Origin: Gemmatimonadales bacterium
Lineage (GTDB): Bacteria > Gemmatimonadota > Gemmatimonadetes > Gemmatimonadales > GWC2-71-9
Reading direction: 5' to 3'
DNA length: 6,614 nucleotides
Assembly (NCBI GenBank): GCA_013813145.1
Contig: JACCSE010000019.1
Coordinates: 1-6,614, forward strand
Under the pieces are notes generated by a model that had not been told where the DNA came from, searched no databases, and saw only the letters and a program-made list of their open reading frames with translations. Position 1 is the first letter of the stretch, and the number at the start of each line of letters is the position of its first letter. Made by a program: the position numbers and the translations under genes. Below are positions 1 through 5,796 of this stretch, piece after piece.

Positions 1-189
1 GCGCGGCGCCCGATACGGCAGTTTCCGGGTTTCAGAACATCGGACGTCCCGAGACCAGGACGAACCGGCTCCACGAGAGGGGTACGCAAACTCACCTAAC
101 TCATCGCCCTAACGCATCTTACCAACGCTTCTTCTGCTGGCACGCCGCCTGCTGCCAGGGGTTCGATACGCCTGCCATCCGGAGGGTTC
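1..189. other. upstream non-coding or unassigned region
   Basis: I find no recognisable gene here. Plus-strand frames 1 and 2 are open from the window edge to stops at 97-99 and 110-112, so the last 30-36 codons of an upstream gene could be present, but neither peptide (endings ...GVRKLT and ...NSPNSSP) resembles a family I know. The stretch from about 113 to 180 should contain the leader of the operon that starts at 190. A 6-bp stem (137-142 with 153-158) is visible, but it has no T-run and is too weak to call a terminator. Confidence 0.4.
181..186 (+). promoter_or_regulatory. Shine-Dalgarno of the DUF4384-like gene
   Basis: GGAGGG lies 3 nt before the ATG at 190 and is a strong match to the 16S anti-Shine-Dalgarno. 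It fixes the start: the frame is open upstream to the stop at 97-99 but has no ATG, GTG or TTG between that stop and 190. The spacing is short, as it also is for the second peptidase gene (GGAAGG, 4 nt). Confidence 0.75.
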
Positions 190-1275
190 ATGCTCGTAGC
201 GTTGGGGTGGATGCTGCTCGCCGGCTCGCCGCTCCCCGGTCCCACACCAGCTCACATCGCCGTTGCCCCCGCTCCCCGCGCCTCCGCGCGGGCCGGCGGC
301 CGTGTGGCCCTGTGGACCGACCGGGACGACCCGTATCGCCGGGGCGAAGGCGCCCGCGTGTATCTCCACACCAACCAGCCCGCCCACGTCACCGTGTTCC
401 GGGTGGACACCGACGGGCGGCTGCGCGTCCTCTTCCCCGGAGAGCCTTGGGGTGACACCTACGTGCGGGGCGGGCGGGACCTCGAGGTGACCGGAGCCCG
501 GGGCGGGCGCTCCTTCATCGTGGACGACTATCCCGGGATGGGCTACCTCTTCGCGATCGCCTCGTCCTCTCCCTTCGAGTACGCCGACATCACCCGGGGC
601 GATTACTGGGACTACCGGCTGATCGACGGGGGCCGGATCCAAGGGGACCCCTACCTGCTGCTGACCGATCTTGCCGAACGGATCAGTCGCGACGGGAACT
701 ACGACTACGACATCGTGCCCTACCACGTGGGCCGGCGCTACGACTACCCCAGGTTCGTCTGCTACGACTGCCACGCTTACGCCAGTTACGACGAGTGGAA
801 CCCGTACGAGCGCGCCTGCAGCCGGTTCCGCGTGGTCGTTTACGACGACCCGCGATACTACCCCTACCGCTACAACCGCGGGCGAAACGTGGTGCTGGCC
901 GAGCGGCCGCACCATCCGGGCCCTCGCTACGTCTTTCGAGACGCTGACCCGGGGAGCGACTACGTCACCCGGCTCCGGCGACAGCGGGGAGGCGGGCCGG
1001 CGCGCACCAGCGAAGACGTCGGCGGCCAGGGGTCGGTGCCGGCGCCCGGCGTCCAGTCGCTCGGGCGGCAGGACCTTCGCCAACGCGAGCCCGCGATCAG
1101 CACGCCGAGGCCGCAGATCGAAGAGCGCCGCCGGCGCAAGCCGAACGCGGCTAAAGGCAACGTGCCCGACGGTCTGCGCCCCGCCCCGGGCGACCGCCGT
1201 CTCGTCCCTCAGGAACGTCCGGCCCGTCCACCGAAGAGCACGGGGGAGCCCGAGCTGCGCCGCCGCCGGCAGTGA
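190..1275 (+). CDS. secreted tyrosine-rich DUF4384-like protein
   Basis: This is a 361-aa protein of unknown function. Residues 1-21 form a short hydrophobic segment that could be a signal peptide, though it lacks the usual basic N-terminus. Residues about 36-125 resemble DUF4384: a strand with 'RVALWTDRDDPYRRGEGARV', then 'AHVTVFRVDTDGRLRVLFPG', the typical 'carrier of inputs, then LFP' pattern of that domain. Residues 137-250 are rich in Tyr, Asp and Arg and include CYDCH (191-195) and a third cysteine at 210. Residues 260-361 are Arg/Pro-rich and probably disordered. DUF4384 proteins are usually exported or envelope-associated and their role is not established. The stop overlaps the GTG start of the M28 peptidase, so the two are probably cotranscribed and translationally coupled. 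The reading frame is firm; the domain call rests on pattern memory. Confidence 0.8.
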   Translation: MLVALGWMLLAGSPLPGPTPAHIAVAPAPRASARAGGRVALWTDRDDPYRRGEGARVYLHTNQPAHVTVFRVDTDGRLRVLFPGEPWGDTYVRGGRDLEVTGARGGRSFIVDDYPGMGYLFAIASSSPFEYADITRGDYWDYRLIDGGRIQGDPYLLLTDLAERISRDGNYDYDIVPYHVGRRYDYPRFVCYDCHAYASYDEWNPYERACSRFRVVVYDDPRYYPYRYNRGRNVVLAERPHHPGPRYVFRDADPGSDYVTRLRRQRGGGPARTSEDVGGQGSVPAPGVQSLGRQDLRQREPAISTPRPQIEERRRRKPNAAKGNVPDGLRPAPGDRRLVPQERPARPPKSTGEPELRRRRQ

Positions 1276-2774
1276 AGCCTGACCTGGCGCGCCTCGCGCT
1301 CCTCGCGCTGACCCTGAGCGGACCGCTCGCCGCCCAGGCTCCCTCGTCCACGCCCGCCATCACCCCGACGGACATGCGCCGGCGGATCGAGATCATCGCC
1401 GACGATTCGATGATGGGCCGGGACACGCCGAGTCCAGGGCTCGAGCGCGCGGCGACCTACGTCGCCGGCGAGTTCCGCCGGCTCGGTCTTCGGCCCGGTG
1501 CGGATGGAGGGTACGAGCAGCGCTGGGGAATCTCCCGCTGGGTGCCCGACACCGCCGGTGCCCAGATCGAGATCGAAGCCCGGGGTGCCCGGGCGCGTCC
1601 TCGGCTGGGTCGCGACGCGCGTTATGTGGGCGGAGACCTGACCGGTCGGGAGATCGCGGGTGACGCCGTTCTGCTGGCCGGACCGGTCACTCGCCAGGCG
1701 GTCGCTGATCCCCGGCTGCGGGGCCATGTCGTCCTGCTGGTGGTGGACTACCGCCGGTCGCTGCAGGACGATCTCGGCGAGCGGGTGGATCAGATCGCCG
1801 CAACTGCCAGCGCGGTGCTGCTCCTGTCCGATCGCGATTCCACGATCTTCGCCCGGCGGCTGGAGAGCGCGGCATCGCCCCGGCTCACTCCCGACTTTCG
1901 GCTGGTGCGGCAGGGCGCACCCGTGCTGGAAGTGCATGAGCGTGCGCTGGGTCCGGTGCTCGCCGCTGCGGGCATCGATCTCGCCGAGCTCCGCTCGTCG
2001 GGGGCCGCAACGACCAGCTCCCCTCCGCTTCGAGTCTCGCTGCGCCTGCCACGGCGAGCGATCGAGCGCGCCCGAGTCCCGAACCTGGTCGCCGTGCTGG
2101 AGGGGGCCGATCCGGGCCTGCGAGGCGAGTACGTCGTCATCTCGGCCCATGTGGACGGCGTCGGCCTCAGACCCGGCGCCCGCGACAGCATCAACAACGG
2201 CGCGGACGACAACGGGTCGGGGGTAGCCGGCCTCCTCGAGCTGGCCGAGGCGTTCGCCGCGCCGGGAGCCCGGCCGGGGCGCTCGCTGCTCTTCCTGGCA
2301 TCGAGCGGAGAGGAGAAAGGGCTCTGGGGAAGCGCTTACTACGTCGAGCGCCCCACGGTCCCGCTCCGCGATCTTGTTGCGGTCGTCAACCTGGACCTGA
2401 TCGGGCGCAACTGGCGCGACTCGGTCATCGCGGTCGGGCCCGACTTCTCCAGCCTCGGTGAGACGCTGACGCGGGTCACCCAGGCGCACCCGGAGCTGGA
2501 GATGACGCCGCTGGCCGATCGCTGGCCCGAGGAGCGGATTTTCCTCCGCTCGGATCACTACCACTTCGCTCGCCGGGGCGTGCCGATCCTGTTCTTCACC
2601 AGCGGCACTCACCCCGACTATCATCAGCCCACCGATTCGGCCGACCGGGTCGACGTAGACAAGGCGTCGCGTCTGGTCCGGCTGCTCTATCACCTTACCG
2701 CGGCGATCGGCAACGATCCCGCGCGGCCCCGCTGGTCGCCCGAGCGATACCGGGAGATCGTGCGGCAACCGTGA
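1272..2774 (+). CDS. secreted M28 family zinc metallopeptidase, first paralogue
   Basis: This 500-aa M28 (aminopeptidase Y/S-like) peptidase probably trims amino-terminal residues from peptides outside the cytoplasm. The N-terminus (Leu/Ala-rich, ending PLAAQA at 18-23) is a signal peptide without a lipobox cysteine. A conserved N-terminal element (DDSMMGRDTPS, 44-54) is followed by a protease-associated-like insert (about 125-245) and then the catalytic domain. All expected di-zinc residues are visible: H293 with D295 behind it, D312 in NGADDNGSG, E347 (general base) and E348 in SGEEKG, D375 in NLDLIGRN, and H451 in YHQPTDS. The GTG start at 1272 overlaps the preceding TGA (1273-1275). No Shine-Dalgarno is close, which suggests reinitiation after the upstream gene; starting at the next Met (35) would lose the signal peptide. 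Next to H293 the usual H-x-D-H-x-G reads HVDGVG. The substrate cannot be told from sequence; dipeptidase-like or glutaminyl-cyclase-like activity is also possible in this clan. Confidence 0.92.
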   Translation: MKPDLARLALLALTLSGPLAAQAPSSTPAITPTDMRRRIEIIADDSMMGRDTPSPGLERAATYVAGEFRRLGLRPGADGGYEQRWGISRWVPDTAGAQIEIEARGARARPRLGRDARYVGGDLTGREIAGDAVLLAGPVTRQAVADPRLRGHVVLLVVDYRRSLQDDLGERVDQIAATASAVLLLSDRDSTIFARRLESAASPRLTPDFRLVRQGAPVLEVHERALGPVLAAAGIDLAELRSSGAATTSSPPLRVSLRLPRRAIERARVPNLVAVLEGADPGLRGEYVVISAHVDGVGLRPGARDSINNGADDNGSGVAGLLELAEAFAAPGARPGRSLLFLASSGEEKGLWGSAYYVERPTVPLRDLVAVVNLDLIGRNWRDSVIAVGPDFSSLGETLTRVTQAHPELEMTPLADRWPEERIFLRSDHYHFARRGVPILFFTSGTHPDYHQPTDSADRVDVDKASRLVRLLYHLTAAIGNDPARPRWSPERYREIVRQP

Positions 2775-2777
2775 TCC

Positions 2778-2783
2778 GGAAGG
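2778..2783 (+). promoter_or_regulatory. Shine-Dalgarno of the second M28 gene
   Basis: GGAAGG sits 4 nt before the ATG at 2788, within the 13-nt gap after the preceding stop (2772-2774). It supports the chosen start and independent initiation inside the same transcript. Confidence 0.7.
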
Positions 2784-2787
2784 TTCG

Positions 2788-4314
2788 ATGCCTCGCTTAT
2801 CCTTGCTTCTTGCCTGGCTACTCGCCCCCGCGGCGCCGCTCGCGGCGCAGGCCCCCGCCCCGAGTTCGGACGCCGCCGCCTCGACCATCACCGCGGCCGA
2901 TGTGGCTGGCCGGATTTCGGTGATCGCCGATGACTCGATGCTTGGCCGGGACACGCCGAGCCGGGGGCTCGACCAGACGGCACACTATGTCGCCCATCAG
3001 TTTCGATCGTTCGGCCTGAAGCCGGGCGGCGAGAACGGCACCTGGTTTCAACGCTACCCCATCACCCGCCGCAGACTCGATCTGGACGGCTCCCGCATCG
3101 TCTTCCGCGCGCGCAACGTGTCGGACACGGCGACATTCGACCGCGCGGCGAGCTACTCGCAAGGCGTCGTGCCGGAACGCCCGGTGAGCGGACCCACCGT
3201 GCTGGTAGGCGGCCAGGTGTCCCCCGACGACGTCGAGCGGATGCAGCTCCGTGGCAGGATCGTGCTCTACGCTCCCGACTTCTCCCGCGACATCCCGCTC
3301 AACGCCGTTCAGGTCGGACGGGCGATCCGTCTGGCGGGACCGAAGGCGATCGTCATCGTCTCGAACCTCGATTCGGCGGCCTTCACCGCCCGGGTGCCTC
3401 GCAGGGCTCCGGCGCGCACCGGGATCGATCTCCGGCTCGATTCGCCCGTCGTGGTCGAGGTCAGCGAGGCGGCCCTGCCGGACGTGCTCCGCGCGGCGGG
3501 CGTCGATCTGGCCGAGGTGCGGAGCGCCCGCCGGCCGGTACTCCGGGAGCTGCCCGGCCTCGGTGTGCGGGTGGAGATGAAGGACTCCGTGCTGAGCCGG
3601 CTCACCGCCCCCAACACGATCGGGATCCTCCGCGGCACCGATCCGACGCTGCGAGACGAATACCTGGTGTTCTCGGCGCACATGGACCACGTCGGAATCA
3701 CCCCCGGGCAGACGGACAGCATCAACAACGGCGCCGACGACGATGCGTCCGGCACCGCCGGGGTCATCGAGCTGGCGGAGGCGTTCAGCCGGCCCGGCGC
3801 CCGGCCGAAGCGGTCGCTCGTCTTCATGACGGTGAGCGGGGAGGAGAAGGGTCTCTGGGGCAGCCGATTCTTCAGCGAGCATCCCACGGTGCCGCTGGAC
3901 CGCATCGTCGCCAACTTCAACATCGACATGATCGGCCGGAACTGGCCGGATACCATCGTGGCGATCGGCAAGGAACACTCCGACCTCGGCGCGACGCTGG
4001 AGCGGGTGAACGCGGCGCACCCCGAGTTGGGCATGACCGCCATCGACGATCGCTGGCCGGAGGAGCGGTTCTACTTCCGCTCCGACCATTACAACTTCGC
4101 CCGCAAAGGCGTGCCGATTCTGTTCTTCTTCAATGGGGTGCACGAGGATTACCACCAACCCAGCGACGAGCTCGAGAAGATCGACGCCGAGAAGGAGTCG
4201 CGGATTCTCCGGCTGCTCTACTATCTGGGCCGGGAGGTCGCGAATGCTCCGGCTCGGCCGCGGTGGAATCCGGAGAGCAGGGCGGAGATCGTGGAGGAGC
4301 CGGGGGTGCCGTAG
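2788..4314 (+). CDS. secreted M28 family zinc metallopeptidase, second paralogue
   Basis: This 508-aa paralogue of the preceding peptidase has the same layout: signal peptide (1-22, ending LAAQA), DDSMLGRDTPS element (48-58), protease-associated-like insert (about 130-250) and M28 catalytic domain (about 275-480). The di-zinc site is complete: H298 in AHMDHVG, D317 in NGADDDASG, E352/E353 in SGEEKG, D380 in NIDMIGRN, and H456 in YHQPSD. By eye the catalytic domains agree at about two thirds of positions or more (51 of 72 over the first half), while the insert is much more diverged. Both proteins end with the same tail, ARPRW-x-PE-x-x-x-EIV. This copy keeps the common HxDHxG form, so it looks the more typical enzyme. 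It is predicted to act outside the cytoplasm; the substrate is unknown. It is probably the last gene of the operon, as the next gene has its own promoter-like box. Confidence 0.93.
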   Translation: MPRLSLLLAWLLAPAAPLAAQAPAPSSDAAASTITAADVAGRISVIADDSMLGRDTPSRGLDQTAHYVAHQFRSFGLKPGGENGTWFQRYPITRRRLDLDGSRIVFRARNVSDTATFDRAASYSQGVVPERPVSGPTVLVGGQVSPDDVERMQLRGRIVLYAPDFSRDIPLNAVQVGRAIRLAGPKAIVIVSNLDSAAFTARVPRRAPARTGIDLRLDSPVVVEVSEAALPDVLRAAGVDLAEVRSARRPVLRELPGLGVRVEMKDSVLSRLTAPNTIGILRGTDPTLRDEYLVFSAHMDHVGITPGQTDSINNGADDDASGTAGVIELAEAFSRPGARPKRSLVFMTVSGEEKGLWGSRFFSEHPTVPLDRIVANFNIDMIGRNWPDTIVAIGKEHSDLGATLERVNAAHPELGMTAIDDRWPEERFYFRSDHYNFARKGVPILFFFNGVHEDYHQPSDELEKIDAEKESRILRLLYYLGREVANAPARPRWNPESRAEIVEEPGVP

Positions 4315-4336
4315 GGCAGCGGGGCGAGACCATACC

Positions 4337-4361
4337 TCATCCCGAGCGCAGCGAGGGATGA
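4337..4361. repeat. REP-like imperfect palindrome
   Basis: A perfect 7-nt inverted repeat (TCATCCC at 4337-4343, GGGATGA at 4355-4361) encloses the 11-nt centre GAGCGCAGCGA. It lies 22 nt after the peptidase stop and ahead of the next gene's -10 box. No T-run follows, so it is not a classical intrinsic terminator, although a transcript hairpin could stabilise the 3' end of the operon mRNA. From memory, closely similar motifs (CATCC-[CT]-GAGCG-x-AGCGA-x-GGAT) are dispersed in intergenic DNA of many bacterial genomes and metagenomic contigs; I cannot check that here. Confidence 0.6.
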
Positions 4362-4389
4362 AGAACGCTCGGCCGCTCGAGTGCCGTGG

Positions 4390-4395
4390 TATATT
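4390..4395 (+). promoter_or_regulatory. -10 box for a leaderless AhpD-like mRNA
   Basis: TATATT, the most AT-rich hexamer in this area, ends 8 nt before the ATG at 4404. With normal -10 to start-site spacing, transcription would begin at or within a base or two of the A of the ATG, giving a leaderless mRNA. No Shine-Dalgarno is present in the gap (TGCCGCCC) and no clear -35 is visible about 17 nt upstream. Confidence 0.55.
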
Positions 4396-4403
4396 TGCCG
4401 CCC

Positions 4404-4775
4404 ATGGCCGACTCCCTCGAAGACTTCAACACCTTCCGCGCGCGGATGAACGATGTCATTCTCGGCGCCGGCAATCTCACCATCAGCCGCTTCTTCAACC
4501 TCGACCACCGGGCCTATGAGCCCGGAGCGCTCGGCACCCGGACCAAGGAGATGCTGGGTCTGGTCTCGTCGCTCGTGCTCCGGTGCGACGACTGCATCAC
4601 CTACCACGTCATCCGCTGCCACGAGGAGGGGGTGACGCGGGAGGAGTTTCTGGAGGTGTTCGCCGTCGGTCTGGTGGTCGGTGGCAGCATCGTGATTCCG
4701 CATCTGCGGAGGGCGATGGCGAGGCTGGAGGAATTGGCAGCAGGGCAGCGGGGCGGCGGGGCAGGGGGGCAGTGA
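4404..4775 (+). CDS. AhpD-like / carboxymuconolactone decarboxylase family protein
   Basis: This 123-aa small all-helical cytoplasmic protein belongs to the AhpD/CMD family. The catalytic pattern is complete: E49, then C61-x-x-C64 and H68 (CDDCITYH), with the same E(12)C(3)C(4)H spacing as mycobacterial AhpD. It is therefore likely a redox-active dithiol protein, for example a peroxidase or a partner of a peroxiredoxin, rather than a lactone decarboxylase. No peroxiredoxin gene is adjacent, so the partner is unknown. A GTG at 4386 would add six residues (VVYLPP), but it lies upstream of the TATATT box, so the ATG at 4404 is preferred. The last ten or so residues (GQRGGGAGGQ) are encoded by a G-rich repeat and are probably not part of the fold. 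The stop is one base from the stop of the opposing transporter gene. Confidence 0.88.
   Translation: MADSLEDFNTFRARMNDVILGAGNLTISRFFNLDHRAYEPGALGTRTKEMLGLVSSLVLRCDDCITYHVIRCHEEGVTREEFLEVFAVGLVVGGSIVIPHLRRAMARLEELAAGQRGGGAGGQ
4740..4772 (+). repeat. G-rich modular repeat, copy A (quadruplex motif)
   Basis: G-runs at 4743-4745, 4750-4753, 4758-4761 and 4764-4769 are separated by CAGC, CGGC and CA, giving roughly 8-nt modules of the form GGGGC-[AG]-G-C. This fits the G3+N1-7 quadruplex pattern on the plus strand. It encodes the Gly-rich C-terminus of the AhpD-like protein and fills the convergent gene junction. The 15 nt at 4756-4770 recur perfectly, inverted, at 5763-5777. Confidence 0.7.
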
Positions 4776-4776
4776 A

Positions 4777-5709
4777 CTAGCGCCTGGAGACGACTGCCCC
4801 GCGAGTGAGCACCACGCCACCGATGATCAACGCGGCCCCTACTGCCTGCAGCGGCCGCGGCCGTTCGCCGAGGAGCGCCGCGGCCGCGGCGACCGCGATG
4901 AGCGGCGTGAGGCACATGTAGACCACGGTGCGGCTCGGGCCTACCTCTTGAACGCTTCGATTCCAGATCAAGTAGGCCACCAGCAGGGACAGAATCGTCG
5001 CGTAGGCCAGGGCTCCCCAGCCCTCGGCCCCTACCGCCCCCCAATCCATCGCGAGCACCTGGGGCGTGCCGGCGAGTATCAGGCCGGGCGCACCCGCCAA
5101 GGTCGTCACCGCGGTGATCCTGAGCGGCGAGACCCCATCCACGGTCCGGAGCCCCAGCGTGTATCCGGCCCAGCAGACGACGGCCCCCAGCGTCAGCAGG
5201 TCCCCGGTCAGGCTTCCGCCGCCGAACCCTTCACCGCGGACAGCCACCACCAGGATCACCCCCGCGGTGGCCACCAACACCCCGCCGAGGACCCCGGGAC
5301 GCACCGGCTCGAGACGCAGCGCCACCGCGAGCAGCGCCACGATGCAGGGCATCGAGGCGAGAATGAGCGCACTGCTCGACGCGGTCGTCCGCTCCAGCCC
5401 GGTGATGAAGCCGAGCTGGTAGAGCGTGTTGCCGACCACCCCGAGCACGATGAGCCGCCGGAGCGCGCCGGGCGGGAGCGGCGCGTCACCATCCATCCAC
5501 CGGGCGAGCGCCCAGAGCAGCACGCTGGCGATCGCGAACCTGACCGCCGTGAAGGCGAGCGGCGGGAAGCGGGGGAAGGCGCCTTTGGTGACGCTGAAGT
5601 TGATGCCCCAGATGAGGGCAACCGTCAGCATGCCGAGATCGGCCGCCGCTCCGCGGCGTCTTCTCGTGGGGCCGCCGGGCGGCGGGGCAGCGGGGCCGGT
5701 GGTCGTCAC
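4777..5709 (-). CDS. EamA-family (DMT superfamily) membrane transporter
   Basis: This 310-aa inner-membrane protein belongs to the drug/metabolite transporter superfamily, whose members mostly export amino acids, metabolites or drugs; the substrate here cannot be predicted. Two EamA repeats are visible (about 27-157 and 168-305), giving about ten helices near 27-44, 50-70, 84-103, 111-131, 137-157, 168-187, 195-215, 230-249, 262-279 and 285-304. Typical motifs are WGINFSVTK (34-42) in the first helix, and TPLIAV (268-273) and GERP (281-284) in the second repeat. The start used is GTG at 5709-5707, placed 7 nt after a TAGACT box with no Shine-Dalgarno. The first 25 residues are Pro/Arg/Ala-rich and partly encoded by a G-rich repeat, so Met27 is an alternative start. 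It is convergent with the AhpD-like gene (one base between stops) and divergent from lepA, so it is probably a single-gene unit. Confidence 0.9.
   Translation of the reverse strand: MTTTGPAAPPPGGPTRRRRGAAADLGMLTVALIWGINFSVTKGAFPRFPPLAFTAVRFAIASVLLWALARWMDGDAPLPPGALRRLIVLGVVGNTLYQLGFITGLERTTASSSALILASMPCIVALLAVALRLEPVRPGVLGGVLVATAGVILVVAVRGEGFGGGSLTGDLLTLGAVVCWAGYTLGLRTVDGVSPLRITAVTTLAGAPGLILAGTPQVLAMDWGAVGAEGWGALAYATILSLLVAYLIWNRSVQEVGPSRTVVYMCLTPLIAVAAAAALLGERPRPLQAVGAALIIGGVVLTRGAVVSRR
5668..5699 (+). repeat. G-rich modular repeat, copy B (quadruplex motif)
   Basis: G-runs at 5668-5671, 5677-5679, 5684-5687 and 5692-5695 have loops CCGCC, CGGC and CAGC, with the same modules as copy A (GGGCGGC, GGGGCAGC). 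The plus strand is G-rich. It lies inside the 5' end of the minus-strand transporter gene, where it encodes the non-membrane N-terminal segment (about residues 5-14). Confidence 0.65.
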
Positions 5710-5716
5710 CGCGGGA

Positions 5717-5722
5717 AGTCTA
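5717..5722 (-). promoter_or_regulatory. -10 box for a leaderless transporter mRNA
   Basis: On the minus strand TAGACT (5722 to 5717) matches TAnnnT and is followed after 7 nt (TCCCGCG) by the GTG start at 5709. There is no Shine-Dalgarno in the gap. A weak -35-like TTCACC occurs at 5747-5742, but the spacer of 19 nt is long. The geometry mirrors that of the AhpD-like and lepA genes and supports the GTG as the true start. Confidence 0.45.
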
Positions 5723-5752
5723 CACCGACGCGCCAGAGCCGGGTGAATGCTA

Positions 5753-5784
5753 CTGCCCCGCCGCCCCCCTGCCCCGCGGCCCCG
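5753..5784 (-). repeat. G-rich modular repeat, copy C (quadruplex motif)
   Basis: C-runs on the plus strand at 5756-5759, 5764-5769, 5772-5775 and 5780-5783 make the minus strand a quadruplex-type sequence with loops CCGC, CA and CGGC. It is in the opposite orientation to copies A and B. Positions 5763-5777 are a perfect inverted copy of 4756-4770. It ends 2 nt before the lepA -10 box and occupies the position where a -35 element would lie. Confidence 0.7.
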
Positions 5785-5785
5785 C

Positions 5786-5791
5786 TATCTT
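5786..5791 (+). promoter_or_regulatory. -10 box for a leaderless lepA mRNA
   Basis: TATCTT ends 5 nt (CCGTC) before the lepA ATG at 5797. No Shine-Dalgarno can fit, so the transcript probably starts at or next to the ATG. No -35 hexamer is visible, because that position is taken by the C-rich repeat. Confidence 0.55.
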
Positions 5792-5796
5792 CCGTC

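Noticed and set aside
137..158. 6-bp stem with a 10-nt loop upstream of the first gene, considered as a terminator or riboswitch
   Set aside because: Short stem, no T-run and no recognisable riboswitch core; expected by chance in GC-rich DNA.
109..1083. Minus-strand open frame (324 codons) opposite the DUF4384-like gene
   Set aside because: Val/Pro/Gly-rich low-complexity translation. The plus-strand gene has a Shine-Dalgarno, a domain pattern and an operon overlap, so this is a shadow.
1209..2954. Long minus-strand open frame (581 codons) opposite the first peptidase
   Set aside because: It spans two strongly supported plus-strand genes, has no recognisable domain and shows His/Arg/Gly/Pro-rich composition typical of antisense frames in GC-rich coding DNA.
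2818..4158. Minus-strand open frame (446 codons) opposite the second peptidase
   Set aside because: Same mirror-frame pattern; its composition and position are explained by the M28 gene with complete active-site motifs on the plus strand.
4314..4361. Rho-independent terminator for the peptidase operon
   Set aside because: The palindrome has only a 7-bp outer stem with an 11-nt centre and is followed by AGAACG rather than a T-run.
4386..4403. Upstream GTG start adding VVYLPP to the AhpD-like protein
   Set aside because: The GTG precedes the TATATT box and lacks a Shine-Dalgarno; the extra residues are encoded by the promoter itself.
4740..4772. CRISPR-like array made of the G-rich modules
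   Set aside because: Modules are about 8 nt, contiguous and without spacers; no cas genes are present.
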